From Panopea generosa (taxonomy: Eukaryota > Mollusca > Bivalvia > Adapedonta > Hiatellidae): 64,000 nucleotides of DNA. Of the stretch, positions 22,960-35,800 are shown piece after piece. The notes under the pieces are model-generated. The model was not told the origin of the DNA. It did no database searches and worked only from the letters and a program-made list of their open reading frames with translations. The position numbers and the translations under genes were made by a program. Position 1 is the stretch's first letter, and every line of letters begins with the position of its first letter. The stretch lies in the NCBI GenBank assembly GCA_029582155.1, contig CM055900.1, positions 47,566,236 to 47,630,235 on the forward strand, read 5' to 3'.

Positions 22960-23961
22960 ATATTACATTATGGATACCACGTGATTGAATGCAGTACGTC
23001 CACTATGCACGCACTGATGGGAATTGATCGTTACAGACGAATATGTAAACCATTTGATGCGCAGATGACTCTGAAATTCACAAAGTTAATTTTATTGACT
23101 CAGTTCTGTATGGCTCTCGGTACTGCTGGACCAGCAATAATTCTGAATGATAGTACTACTGTTAAGACAGGATATGACTCAATTCCCGGACGCCGCTGTG
23201 GAATATCGGCTGCGTTATCTGATTCTATGTACCCTGTTTTGTATGAAAGCGTCCTTTCTGTTCTTATGGTTGCCACAGTCACTATATTAGTTATGTGTTA
23301 TGTACAGATCGGACGTGAAGTTTACCGAAGGTCCACTTTTCTGAAATCAGTTAAAAAGCAGGTTACATATAACAATTCCAGCGATACAGCTGCACAAGAT
23401 GTGATGAAAACGGTATCAATATATGGTAGTAACCATTACCATGAAAACAAAATAAATCCTGTTGAAGAATTAGCCTCTGAGGACGACACTAAAACAATAC
23501 AAGATAGCAAATTTGATGCTCATGCAACAGATGACGAAATTGGAATCGACTCGAATGCAAAAGACAGCGACACAATATCTAAAGACAATGAAAAAATATC
23601 TAAACAATATAGTATAAACAGTTACAACAGTGCTGTCATTGGAACAAAGAAGAAAAAAAACATCCGTCAGAAAGTGCCAAGAGATATGACGTCCAGGCGA
23701 ATAACTGCAGTAACGTTTACGTTGACGTTAGTATATATGCTAAGTTACGTTCCAGTACTAGTTCTTACAATAATTTCAATTACAAACTCAACCTTTGTTA
23801 AAAATATGACCGATTCACAAGAAGCAGTATACAATATCGGTTCGTTGTCATATGCACTTAACAACGTGGCAAACCCAATCGTGTACCTGGCTATAGACCG
23901 TGAGTTTTGCACAAACAGTAGAGAGATATTAAGTGGTATACGTAATAAGCTTATACAGTAA
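22960..23961 (+). CDS. Orphan class A (rhodopsin-like) GPCR, exon 2
   Basis: This exon encodes residues 97-429 after the acceptor TTTACTGCAG. Segment 3 ends in GIDRYRRICKPF, the DRY motif. Segment 4 (KLILLTQFCMALGTAGP) lacks the usual tryptophan. Loop 2 has a cysteine in GRRCGISA. Segment 5 has the conserved Tyr in MCYVQIGREVY but a Thr where most receptors have Pro. The third intracellular loop is long (about 110 residues), rich in Ser/Thr/Asp/Lys, and ends in a basic stretch (KKKKNIRQKVPRDMTSRR). Segment 6 has LSYVPVL in place of CWxP. Segment 7 has NPIVYLAIDREF, the NPxxY motif. The tail is short (about 20 residues) with no palmitoylation cluster beyond one Cys. The frame is fully open to TAA. 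It resembles the peptide-receptor-like groups expanded in molluscs; the ligand cannot be assigned. Confidence 0.92.
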   Translation: MLHYGYHVIECSTSTMHALMGIDRYRRICKPFDAQMTLKFTKLILLTQFCMALGTAGPAIILNDSTTVKTGYDSIPGRRCGISAALSDSMYPVLYESVLSVLMVATVTILVMCYVQIGREVYRRSTFLKSVKKQVTYNNSSDTAAQDVMKTVSIYGSNHYHENKINPVEELASEDDTKTIQDSKFDAHATDDEIGIDSNAKDSDTISKDNEKISKQYSINSYNSAVIGTKKKKNIRQKVPRDMTSRRITAVTFTLTLVYMLSYVPVLVLTIISITNSTFVKNMTDSQEAVYNIGSLSYALNNVANPIVYLAIDREFCTNSREILSGIRNKLIQ

Positions 23962-25926
23962 TATGAACATATACATTATGGTTGACTATGACGGATCAGT
24001 AAAGGGTTTCCGTATATCAGATAGTTTACACTTACATCTAAAGGAAATACTTTTCGCTTTCACCGCTGCATCTTTCTACTCCCTTGGGCAAAGGACTATT
24101 TAGATAACCTTAACTATTTTATAGGAGATCAAGTATCTTCCGTTAATCTGCAGCTTCACTTCTCTCAGCGGTTATCGTGATGCCTCAACGTGTTCCATAT
24201 TGATAGCATGTATTGAGATCTGGGTAGCATGGCCAAATATTTTTAGGGATCTGGAGGAAAATTGTCCACTACTACAGATATCCCGGGATCTGAGACCAAA
24301 TTTAATTTTAAAGATTAGGGAGACATACTTTTGGGGAACTATAGCAAATATTTTTGTGGATCTGAGGCACATTGGTCCTTACTTTAAGAGATCCAGGGAA
24401 CAGGGACCGCCACTGGGAGGTCCTATGTATTTAGCCTTTAGAAGTAATTAACATTATGTCAGAATGAGTCAAGCTGACTATTGCTATGGTTTCTCGAATT
24501 CGGGCCATATGTACCTTTACAAAAAAAGGTACATGTAGTAAGACATTTTCTCGTTGAGGTATAAACTGTTGTTATATAGTGAACAAGTGGTAAAAAAAGT
24601 TTACTTACTTAAACGACTGTGCGGTATCTGTATATATTTCTTTGTGATTAGCATCACTGACGGCAAACTTCAAATGGGACAAAAATGGAAGCAAATTAGA
24701 CAAATATATTAAAAATGTGCAATATATGAAAGGAGTATCAAAGACGGAATATCCTGAAAACAGCTTTTTAAGCAAATGTAACTTGAAGAGTGTCATCAGT
24801 ATAATCCGATTTAGGAAATAAAACATGAACTGGAAATTGATATTGCATTCAAAGAAATGTTAGTTTTTGGAAAATACCATATTGAAACTAATGCATGTAG
24901 TGAATGTCCCGAGAAAAAGCACCATATTCAATCATAGATAAATTAAAAGATTGGTTAGATAGAACAGTTGAAAATAGTAGAGTATAACAAATTAATAGTT
25001 TCTGTTATTTTAGAAAGTGTAATAGTTATAATAACATAACTTTGCGATATCATACTTTGTTCTTGATCTAATGTCATGGAGGTGTTGCGCCTGAAACTTC
25101 GAATCAAACTCTATATATGTGGAATAGTGAGATTTTGACAACATTTTCAAATCAAATCAAATAAATTTCATTTAACGTCCGCATTATATACAAACTATAA
25201 ACATAAGCTACATATAAAGATTTTGAACCGACAATACATAATGTTAGATACATTTAGAATAATAGCATTTGACATAACATTCAGTTGACAATTTAAAACA
25301 TAAAAATAGTTCAGCATAGCACACAAAACAGCATAAAAGCATAAGCATTTAAACATTATCACATCTGATATAATAAGAATATTTTTAAGTTTATTTTCAA
25401 AAAATATATGGAAATTGATCAATCTTTTTAATGAAAAATAGATAAAAATTCAACTTTAAAGGAATTAAAATTTAGATATGAGCAATGCAGTAAAAATATG
25501 ACTAGCAAAATCTTTAAGAAATAAACAAGAAAAAAGTGAATCAAAGATGTCTTCTTTATTATATATATTTAATTTTATTTCATTATTTACAATAATTTAC
25601 AAAAAGTTAAAACTGAGAAAGTGATGTTAATCTTGACCATAGACTTAAAAGAAGCATAAAAGGAGAATAATAAAAAGTGAATTGAAAAAAAAACACCATT
25701 GTGTATACTTAAGAAATGTTCTTTAATAATATTTATCAACTCAAATCAGATTTGCTGTGACATAATTAACAACACACTCTCAGATGCAAAAAATCATTGG
25801 GAAAGGTAATAAATTAGACACAAGATGATTAGCATATCACAAAACACAAATTTTTTTAACATAAAAGCACAGAAGCAAAATTTAAGCATGTTAAAGCACA
25901 TTTCAAACATATAGACTACACGCCCA
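23962..25926. other. 3' flank of GPCR and A+T-rich spacer
   Basis: The first 80 bp or so still match the 3' flank of the pseudogene (12213-12290). No AATAAA lies close behind the stop. From 24050 on there are only small ORFs without motifs and A+T-rich sequence. Confidence 0.5.
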
Positions 25927-25986
25927 CACATACATACATACATACATACATACATACATACATACATACATACATACATACATACA

Positions 25987-26016
<30 letters not shown>
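25927..26016 (+). repeat. (ACAT)n microsatellite
   Basis: About 22 uninterrupted copies of a four-base unit. It lies just beyond the 3' side of the minus-strand LINE Y and may have grown from its tail. Confidence 0.95.
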
Positions 26017-26017
<1 letters not shown>

Positions 26018-26029
26018 GCATACATATGC

Positions 26030-26600
26030 ATGTGTACCTACCTGCATGTACATGCATACACATATACAAAAAAAACATTTATACATATAATCTAAACGTA
26101 ACGAACTGACTGTGTATGCTACCCACAATGAATTGTATTGCATATTTATTTTGACTTGAATGCGTGACATTTGGTCCCTGCAAGATATTAGAGTATCTAA
26201 AGTAATATTTTGTTTCTGTTTTTATATTAAGGAGGATAAAATCATTGGTGCTAAACTATTATGTCAAAAGTTTCAAATGCAATATTTTTCATTTTCCTGA
26301 TATGCAAATTTGGTAATTTTGCTAGATCCAAAAGCTCAACATATTTTCGTTGTTATCATTGTATACGCGTCTTAGTACTCTTTCTGGTATTTTCTTTTTA
26401 TACTTCTTGGTGTAATTTTTCTGAACAAAAATACCAGTTTGATAACATAAAAATGTGGAATATTGTTAATAGGTTTAATTTACTTAAATTGTATCTTATA
26501 TGCTTTAGAGCATTCAGTTGTTGTTCAGCTTATTTTACAGAAGTAACCAATTCGAGTGGCAATATTAAATTTAAAATCCAAATAGACTCCTAACAGTCTA
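26030..26600 (-). mobile_element. LINE Y, C-terminal part (minus strand)
   Basis: Read from 26600 down, the sequence gives the reverse-transcriptase thumb of a non-LTR element: LLGVYLDFKFN at about 26590, then (in broken frames) YKIQFK, FGSSKITKFAY near 26320 and ILQGPNV...QFIVGSIHSQFVTFRLY near 26080-26190. This is the part that should follow the YADD-containing segment at 29400-29600, from which it is separated by LINE X. Stops and frame changes are frequent. Confidence 0.65.
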
Positions 26601-26604
26601 ACAA

Positions 26605-29290
26605 TTTCAAGAAACAAGACACAAGATACAAAGTTTATTGTGAAATATAAGGCCTCCGGCCTAAATACATATACATGTAGTAAACAAAAGAGGCATACAT
26701 ATATTATAAAACGATAGAATAGATTGTATTATGCAATGATGCTACTAACATAGAAATGTATGATGTTTCAATGTTTCACATTTGATTAAATAAACAATTA
26801 TTGAAAGCATGTAAGCATTATTCCAGATATATGTATAACGATCAATATCAATATCAAAGAGTAAAATGGCATATTTAATGTTATACACAATTGTTTTAGT
26901 TCTTAATGAGTTCATTTCTTTTAAAAAAAGCATAATATATATAACAGGCGACTGCTTGAATAAGTTTATCATTTTTGAAGACATGCACAGTAGGGTTGTT
27001 AAAATATTTTGTTGGAATATATTGAGTTCTCAACATAGAGTAAGAAGGACATTATAGTAAAAAATGAAACTCGTCCTCGATAGTGTTGGTTTTGCACAGT
27101 TTACAGGTTCGGAGGTCCATATGAATATCATGATGCCTCCCAGTTTCCACTTCTAAATTATGAGAAGAAGTTCTAAATTTAGCAATTGAATGTCTAAATT
27201 TCCTGATTGAAACACCATTTAAATACAGTTCATGTGCATAGCTAATTTTAAATTGATTATAAAAGCTCAACTTAAAAGAGTTACTGACTGGCTCTTTTCA
27301 TTTGTGTTAGTATTGATCTTGGAGACGTTTAAGAAAGGTTTGTTGAAAGAAAGTTGCATTGAAAAAGAATGTTTCATCACAAAACTCATGTAGAGTGTTC
27401 ATGTGTCTTTGAAGTCCAACTACGGTATCCGCAATAAGCGCAATATCATCAACATATAGTAAGATAATGTGCTCAAATGTGTACTCCTCTATGATCACTA
27501 TTTTCAATTAGTGTTGCAAGTTCGTTGATGAATAGGGAAAACAAAATGGGTGAGGCTAAACAGCCCTGTTTCAATCCTCCTGTCAGTTAATGAACCGTTA
27601 CATCTAACTCGAGCTTTTACGCAATCATATAGTCCATGTATATACTTTAAGAGTTTACCTTTTTACCATTTATCCTTAATGTATTCCACAATTTCCCTTG
27701 CTAGACAGAATCAAATGCTGTTTTAAAGTCAACGAAGGCTACATTAAGTTTGCCGCTCTTTTTTGAAAGGTATTTAGATACAACTGATTGTAAAATAAAT
27801 GCATTGTCAATCGTTGAGTATCCTGCTCTAAACCCAGCCTGACACTCTGTAACTTTGTTATATACAATAACATAAAATGTTAGTCGACGATTTATAATAC
27901 TGGTATATATTTTCCCAAATATATCAAGTAAGGACATGCCTCGATAATGTTCAAAGGTGTTAATATCGTCCTTTTTATGTAGAAGTACTATTATTGCACA
28001 GCTCCGATCTTTTGGGTATTCACAAGTCTCAAACACACGATAGAGTAGAGGAAATATAATATCTATGCTATGAATTAACACCTGAAGGACCAACATCTTG
28101 ACCTGTAGATTTTGATTCTTTAAGATCTTTAACGGATTTTAATATCTCTTCCTCGGTAATTTCAGAATTAAAAATTGTAGATTCCATGTCGTCTATGTCA
28201 AATTCTATGTCAGGTTCTACGCGTTCATTTTAATCTTTAACATCCAAACGGAAAAGATTTTCAAAGTAGCTTTTCCATTGATCATGTGATATAATGTTTG
28301 TTCTGCACTTTTTACATGTAAGATACATGTAAGATATTTAAGTTTGGACCAAAACGATTATGGTTTATTTGCTGTAGAAAAAGTCCTTCTAACTGACGCG
28401 TGTTATATTGTTGTTTCTTCGATTCACATGACTTTCGAAACCCACTTTTGGCTGCTTTATAGTTGTATAAACACTGTAATGATCGCAACTGTCTTTATTT
28501 ACGTAGACATTTGTATTTAAACTTTTTCAATTTCTTACGTTCACTATCAAACCAAACTAGTTGTGAGAGCTGATAGATTGTACGTGTTTAACAACAACAC
28601 TGCTGGCCTTAAGCAGTGACTGTATATCTGAAATGACATCGTTTATGTAATTCGTAACATCATTTATATTTGAAGCTATATAAATAAAACAGTCATTTGT
28701 TAATTTAACCTCAGTGGTTCTCTAAACATAATCACATAATCATTATTAAATTTGTACTTGGTGCTTACGTTCGATGATCCAGTTCTGTTTAAACTATCTC
28801 TCTGAATGTTATTAGCCTTTATCGATGCAATAATTGAAAAATGGAGAGACTCTGTGCGCTCGCCTATTGCAAATTCCGTTAAACAATCTAGTATAATTTT
28901 ATCACACAACAAATAGTCTATAACACTGTTACCATTGGCCCCTACGTATGTAAAGTTACCGATAGCATTATCCGAACATACTCGACCATTGGCTATCAGT
29001 ATTGAATTCGTAATGCAAAATAACAACTATTTTCCCAAAGTATTTAATATAGTATCACAGGATTTTCTAAGTTGAGTGTCACATTCAAACATATCAGCAT
29101 AATGTTCTAATTGGGGTACATTATTTTTAACATAAATAAAGTCATACTTATCTGCAGTTCTATTAAGGTCTCAAAGGATGATTAAATGTGTCTCTACTGT
29201 ATTTATATTTTGTTCCAGTATTTCGTTTTCAAGAAGGGATACATCTTTAAATTGGCAACCTTTATAAAATGGAGAACTATTTTGTGGAAG
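26605..29290 (-). mobile_element. LINE X, inserted into LINE Y (minus strand)
   Basis: Read from 29290 down it begins inside the endonuclease (MCFTYLPQNSSPFYKG, then VSLLENEIL). It continues with GRVCSDNAIGNFTYVGANG, SVIDYLLCD and FAIGERTESLHFSI (28700-29026) and a linker. The reverse transcriptase follows: RSCAIIVLLHKKDD, YRGMSLLDIFGKIYTSIINRR, ECQAGFRAGYSTIDNAFIL, VAFVDFKTAFDSV at 27701-28096 and LLYVDDIALIAD at about 27450. It ends with a C-terminal cysteine motif (CKLCKTNTIEDEFHFLL near 27060). The thumb region is deleted and several stops occur. It is 5'-truncated, as is common for LINEs, and inactive. Confidence 0.88.
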
Positions 29291-31640
29291 ATATGTAAAG
29301 CACATACAGACATCTTTCTCCCATGTTATTGCTGTTTCGCTAATATTAAAGGTAGGAGATTGTTCATATGGTTTTTTCTCTCCAAATGCAATGGCTTGGA
29401 ATTAATCTGGATTTGCCGGCATATAATTTAAATTGAACCAATCTATTAGAATTTTACTTTCATTTTCAAGAACAGTTTGTAAATGAATAAAATTATGTGA
29501 ATGAAATGATAAAGTATTATCATCTGCATTTTTATATAATGTGCTTTGTTTAATTAAACAAAACAAAACATTAATAAATATATTGAAATGTAGTTGGCCC
29601 AAGATAGAGCCTTGGGGTACCCCCTTTTTGATACTGGCCCAGGTACTGACTATATTTCCAATTTTAATTTGCTGCTTACGTTCTCACAGATAACTTTTCA
29701 TTAGTTTGATTGAGTGTTTAGAGACATCATCAGATGGAATTTTATGCAAAAATATGTCAGAAGGTAGACAATCAAAAGCTTTGGATAAGTCCATCATAAT
29801 AGATGCCAGATACTCATTTTAATCCAACGCCTCTTTCCAATCTTTTAATAATTTTAGGATAGTTGTTCGACATCCATGACCATTTCTGAATTCACACAAA
29901 AATATCAAAATGTATTCACAGTATATTGCTAGTTTTCAAATATTTTTGAAGGGATGGAAGCATGCCTACTGGTCTCTAGTAACTTTTGGACATTTGGTCA
30001 TTTTTTTTTAAAGTTGGGTAACCTTGGCTTCCTTCAGTCTGTTTGGGTCAACTCCTTCCGATATGGAGTAATTTACTAATTCAGTGAATGATTTTACAAT
30101 TGAAGGTTTGAATTTTTTTATGATTTTTACAGAATATTTATCAATTCCTGTGGCCTTTTTTATATTAAATTTAGTAATTATATTTGATACAGCCTTTTCA
30201 TCTGTTGGCTTAACAGTACAAGAATCTTGATAGCTGTTTTTTATTTATTTTAATTAGTACTTTGATGCACATTCAGGTTAAAATATAATCTTTAGCAATT
30301 TTATCTGCTACATTAACGATAAAAGTGTACCTCGGCTTCTTCTTTACATATATATCACTTTCACTTAGAATGATTTTTGTTTAAGAGGTCTTAGAGTTTT
30401 TAGATAAATGTTAGTTGATGGGATTCCAAAGATAGGTCGACCTGCACCCTCCTAGGCATCTATCTGGAAAATAATTATTTATAGACTTTTTTTTATTTAT
30501 TTTTATTGCTTCTTGCTTATCAATATTTATCCTATGTTTTAGCATTTTTATTTTAAGGATGTTTGTGGTAGGTCATTTTTTTATTATCAATTACTTTTCT
30601 TAATTGATTGTTCATGTAAGGTAACTGGTTGTTTCTTCTATATGTCTCTTTTGTAGGTATGTGTTTATCAAATACATTTTTTACATTTGTTTTATATTTG
30701 TTATATATCATACTTATGTCTTCATCACATTTAATTTCATTATTACATATTTTAATTTCTGCAATATCATTACTTCTGTACTGCGTTTTCTGCTTTTTTA
30801 TATTTGGGAACAGCATGGTTGATAATTGTACTAATCTTATTGTAACAATCACTCACACCAGTTTGAAAATTTAATGTTGTTATACATGCACTGCTGGAGT
30901 ATGTTGAAATAACATGAAGGGTGATGGATTACAATTTTTCATAAAACAAGTGGCTTCTTTAATAATATTTTCAAATCAAAGATCTCAATGAGATCATTCA
31001 GTGTTATTCCCTTGTTCTTACACAGCAGGTCATAATTTAAATCTCAAATTTACATATATTTTCATAATTGCATACATATTTATCTACAGTTTTGATAAAG
31101 TTTGTTGTAAAAACCTCGTTACAGGTGCTATGGCGTTTGCATATACAGAGAATACACCATTTTGATTTGTTAACAGTTACCTCATAGGTTATATTTTCAA
31201 GGTCTTTTGATTGCAAGTCTTTTCTTCACCGTGATGTAATACCTCCACCATAAATGTTTTTGTCTCGTCTCTCTAGCTTGTAACTGGAATTTCAAATACA
31301 CTATCCCTAAATGATTCGTCATTTTTTATTTCTGAAATGTATAAAAAGTCAATTATTTTATCACAAAATAATCCATCAATTTCGATGTTTACACTGTTTA
31401 TGTTCAGATTCACCACTAAGAATCTATTTGGGTGTTTTCTTCTTACGTCAAAAATTTCCTCAAAAGTTATAAATTTTGGTTTATTTTCTGTGAGACTGGT
31501 ATTTAGAGAAATATCAGGATCGCTCAGATCTTCGGAAAAAGGACTCTGTAAAATGGAATTTTCTGCAATTGATGTTATCAATATAGATGTAGACTCTGGG
31601 ATCGGATGGTATAAGTCGGTTAAGGCCATACTTAGAGGTT
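29291..31640 (-). mobile_element. LINE Y, N-terminal part (minus strand)
   Basis: Read from 31640 down it has the start of an endonuclease (RFLVVNLNINSVNIEIDGLF, DFLYISEIKNDESFRDS at 31273-31450), a linker (VFDKHIPTKETYRRNNQLPY then MNNQLRKVI at 30560-30660), remnants of the reverse-transcriptase fingers, and the palm (FNIFINVLF, KNADDNTLSFHSHN, ESKILIDWFNLNYMPANPD at 29402-29602). It breaks off after TAITWEKDV near 29300, where LINE X begins. The YADD box reads NADD. Stops and frame changes show it is dead. Confidence 0.8.
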
Positions 31641-31839
31641 ATTTAAAAAGACGCGTTGATTCAATCGATCGTCATGTTATTATGTTATAAAGGGTATATT
31701 AAATATGGGTTCTAAGTTTTAATTGAATTTATTGAGTTCGGTAAATATTTATTATGTGAGGCCCTGCATTAGGTGTTGATGTTGAGTTTTCATTTTTTTG
31801 TTTCGGTCTTTGAATATCGATACAATGGAGGCAGCAATT
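31641..31839. other. No recognised feature
   Basis: A+T-rich; possibly 5' UTR of LINE Y. Confidence 0.3.
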
Positions 31840-32010
31840 TCGTTTTGCATTGGATCTACATTCAAGTTTAAGTTGAATATATATGCAGTAAAGAATGCAT
31901 TCAATGTCGTGTTGGATTGGATCTACATTCAAGTTTAAGTTGAATATTATATGCAGTGAATGCTGCATTCAATGTCGTTTTGGATTTGATCTTCATTCAA
32001 GTTTGAACAA
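31840..32010 (+). repeat. 67-bp tandem repeat, about 2.5 copies
   Basis: TTGGATCTACATTCAAGTTT...GCATTCAATGTCG recurs at spacings of 67-68 bp (near 31850, 31917 and 31985). It may be part of a LINE 5' UTR, which often carries such repeats. Confidence 0.85.
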
Positions 32011-32209
32011 GTTCAACTTTGAAAACACACGAGTAATATTTTGATGATTTTAGTACAGAAGACGATGTTAAAATTCATGAAATTTTGAACAAATAATAAT
32101 CAATATTACATACATCATCTGTATGAATTTTTTTTATACATAACAATTTGACGTTATTTACGAAACTTACAATGTCACTAGGTCAAATCACTTAGTTCAC
32201 AAAATTTCA
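32011..32209. other. No recognised feature
   Basis: A+T-rich; no clear terminal inverted repeat for the adjacent Tc1 element could be identified. Confidence 0.3.
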
Positions 32210-32881
32210 ATATCGTGTGTATGAACCATTATCTGCAAGACATGCTGTGCATCGACGCCTCATAGACAATACGACTGAGGCAATTCGATGCTGTGGGATA
32301 TTTGCCCATTCTTGTAAGAAAGCACAGCAAAGTTCATGCACTGTGGCGGGTGGTAGGCATAAGAAAGAACACGACGAGCAAGCTTGTCCCAGTCATGTTC
32401 AATGGAAGCCATGTCTGGGGAAAACGAAGGCCATTCAAAGCAAGCGATGTTATTTGTGGTTCGTCTTACACGATGCGCAGGTGCATTATTATGTTGAAGT
32501 AAAGATCCGCCACGAGGAAAAAGACGGTATAAACAGGACGGGGCACGTCATCAATGTACGACTGTGCATTAACATTTCGTTGAAACACAACCAACTGTGT
32601 TTTGTAGAACTGAGGTATCCCAGCCCATACGTTAACACTACCACCACCCCACCTGTTATGCTTTAGAACACAACATTCGGAAAAACGTTCAACGCGTTTC
32701 CGATAAAAAATGCATGTGCGTCCATCAGCATTACTGACATTAAACTTGGATGCGTCTAAAAATACAACACAACTCCATTGCCTCTGTGTGAAACGCTGAT
32801 GCCTCCTCGACCAATTTAAACGTGCATTTTTATGTCTGTCGGTCAATGCAGCAACTATTTTTGGTCTTCTGCTCAATATTG
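32210..32881 (-). pseudogene. Tc1-like transposase, truncated and mutated
   Basis: Read from 32881 down, it begins at SRRPKIVAALTDRHKNARLN, the joint between the DNA-binding and catalytic domains. The first DDE aspartate follows in WSCVVFLDASKFN, then DGRTCIFYRKRVERF and GGGSVNVWAGI. Near 32520 the frame shifts. It continues as LLQHNNAPAHRVRRTT, where the second catalytic Asp of the usual HDNAPAHR appears as Asn, and FEWPSFSPDMASIEHDWD, with the third acidic residue present. It ends with CTACLADNG near 32225. The whole DNA-binding domain is missing; the coding sequence stops exactly where the 45-bp satellite starts. The enzyme cannot be active. Confidence 0.88.
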
Positions 32882-35800
32882 ACTAGGGTCTTCTTTAATA
32901 CTAACAAGGGTAATCACTTAATGTCGACCTGGGTCTTCTTTAATACTAACAAGGGTAATCAATTAATGTCGACCTGTGTATTCTTTATTACTAACATGGA
33001 TAATCATTCAATGTCGACCTGGGCCTTCTTTAATACTAACATGGGTAATCACTCAATATCGATCTGGGTCTTCTTTAATACTAACATGAGTAATCACTCA
33101 ATGTCGACCTAGGTCTTCTTAAATACTAACATGGGTAATCACTCAATATCGACCTGGGTCTTCTTTAATACCAACGTGGGTAATCACTCAAAATCGACCT
33201 GGGTCTTCTTTAATATTAACATGGGTTATCACTCAATGTCGACCTGGGTCTTCTTTTATACTAACGTCAATAATCATTAAATGTCGACCTGGGTCATCTT
33301 TAATACTAACATGGGTAATCACTCAATGTCGACCTGTGTCTTCTTTAATACTATCAAGGGTAATCTCCCAATGTCGACCTGGGACTTCTTAATACTAACA
33401 TAGGTAATCACTCTATGTCGACCTGGGTCGTCTTTAATACTAACATGGGTAATCACTCAATGTCGACCTCGGTCTTCTTTAATACTAACATCGGTTTCAC
33501 TCAATGTCGACCTGGGTCTTCTTTAATACTAACATAAATAATCATTAAATGTCGATCTGGGTCTTCTTTAATACTAACATGGGTAATCACTCTATGTCGA
33601 CCTGGGTCTTCTTTTATACTAACATGGGTAATCACTCTATGTCGACCTGGGTCTTCTTTAATACTAACATGGGTTATTACTCAATGTCGACCTGGGTCTT
33701 CTTTAATACTAACATGGGTTATGATTCAATGTCGACCTGGGTCTTCTTCAATACTAACATAAATAATCAATAAATGTCGACTTAGGTCTTCTTTAATACT
33801 AACATGGGCAATCACTAAATGTCGACCTGGGTCTTCTTTAACACTAACATGGGTAATCACTCTATGTCGACCTGGGTCGTCTTTAATACTAACATGGGTA
33901 ATCACTCAATGTCGACCTGGGTCTTCTTTCACACTAACATGGGTATTCACTCAATGTCGACCTGTGTCTTCTTTAATACTATCAAGGGTAATCTCTCAAT
34001 GTCGACCTGGGTCTTGTTTAATACTAACATAGGTAATCACTCTAATTCGACCTGGGTCTTCTTTAATACTAACATGGGTTATCACTCAATGTCGACCTGG
34101 ATATTCTTTAATACTAACATGGGTTATCACTCAATGTCGACATGGGTCTTCTTTAATACTAACATAAATAATCAATAAATGTCGACCTGGGTCTTTTTAA
34201 AACTAACATGGGTAATCACTGTAAGTCGACCTGGGTCATCTTTAATACTAGCATGGATAATCACTCTATGTCGACCTAGGTCTTCTTTAATACTAACATG
34301 GGTTGTCACTCAATGTCAACCTGGGTTTTCTTTTATGCTAACATGGGTTATCACTCAATGTCGACCTGGGTCTTCTATAATACTAACATAAATAATCATT
34401 AAATGTCGACCTGGATCTTCTTAAATACTAACACGGGTAATCACTAAATGTCGACCTGGATCTTCTTTAACACTAACATGGGTAATCACCCTATGTCGAC
34501 CTGGGTCTTTTTTAATACTAACATGGGTAATCACTCAATGTCGACCTGGGTGTTCTTTAACACTAACATGGGTCATCACTCTATGTCGACCTGGGTCTTC
34601 TTTAATACTAACATGGGTTATCACTCAATGTCGACCTGGGTCTTCTTTAATACTGAAATGGGCAATCATTCAATATCGACATTGGTCTTCTTTAATACTA
34701 ACATGGGTTATCACTCAATGTCGACCTGTGACTTGTTTAATACTTACATGAGTAATCACTCAATGTCGACCTGGGTCTTCTTTAATACTAACGTTGGTAA
34801 TCACTCAATATCGACCTAGGTCTTTTTTAATACTAACATGGGTTATCACTAAATGTCGACCTGGGTCTTCTTTAATACTAAGACGGGTTATTACTCAATG
34901 TCGACCTGGGTCTTTTTTAATACTAACATAAATAATCATTAAATGTCGACCTGGGTCTTCTTTAATACTAACATGGGTTATCATTCAATGTCGACCTGGG
35001 TCTTCTTTAATACTAACATGGGTAATCACTCAATATCGACCTGGATATTCTTTAATATTAACGTGGGTAATCACTCAATATCGACCTGGGTCTTCTTTAA
35101 TACTAACATGGTTTATCACTCAATGTCGACCTGGGTTTTCTTTAATACTAACATAAATAATCATTAAATGTCGACCTGGGTCTTATTTAATACTAACATG
35201 GGTAATCACTTAATATCGAACTGTGTCTGCTTTAATACTAACGTGAATAATCACTCAATGTCGACCTATGTCTTCTTTAATACTATCAAGGATAATCTCT
35301 CAATGTCGACCTGGGTCTTCTTTAATACTTACATAGGTAATCACTCTATGTCGACCTGGGTCTTCTTTTATACTAACATGGAATATCACTCAATGACGAC
35401 CTGGTTTTTTTTAATACTAACATAAATAATCATTTAATGTCGACCTGGGTCTTCTTTAATACTAACGTGGGTAATCACTCAATGTCGACCTATTTCTTCT
35501 TTAATACTATCAAGGATAATCTCTCAATGTCGACCTGGGTCTTCTTTAATACTAACACAGGTAATCACTCTATTTCGACCTGGGTCTTCTTTAATGTCGA
35601 CCTGGGTCTTCTTTAATACTAACATGTGTTGTCACGCTATGTCGATCTGGGTCTTCTTCAATACTAAGACGGGTTATCACTCAATGTCGACCTGTGTCTT
35701 CTTTAATACTAACATAAATAATCATTAAATGTCGACCTGGGTCGTTTTTAATAATAACATGGGTTATCACACAATGTCGACCTGGGTCTTCTTTAATACT

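Noticed and set aside
24605..24826. 73-codon minus-strand hydrophobic ORF
   Set aside because: Composition of A+T-rich DNA; no start context or homologous copy.
25794..26170. MYVCMYVCMYVC ORFs
   Set aside because: Translations of the (ACAT)n microsatellite.
32217..32666. 149-codon plus-strand ORF
   Set aside because: It is the antisense shadow of the Tc1 transposase, whose motifs are on the minus strand.
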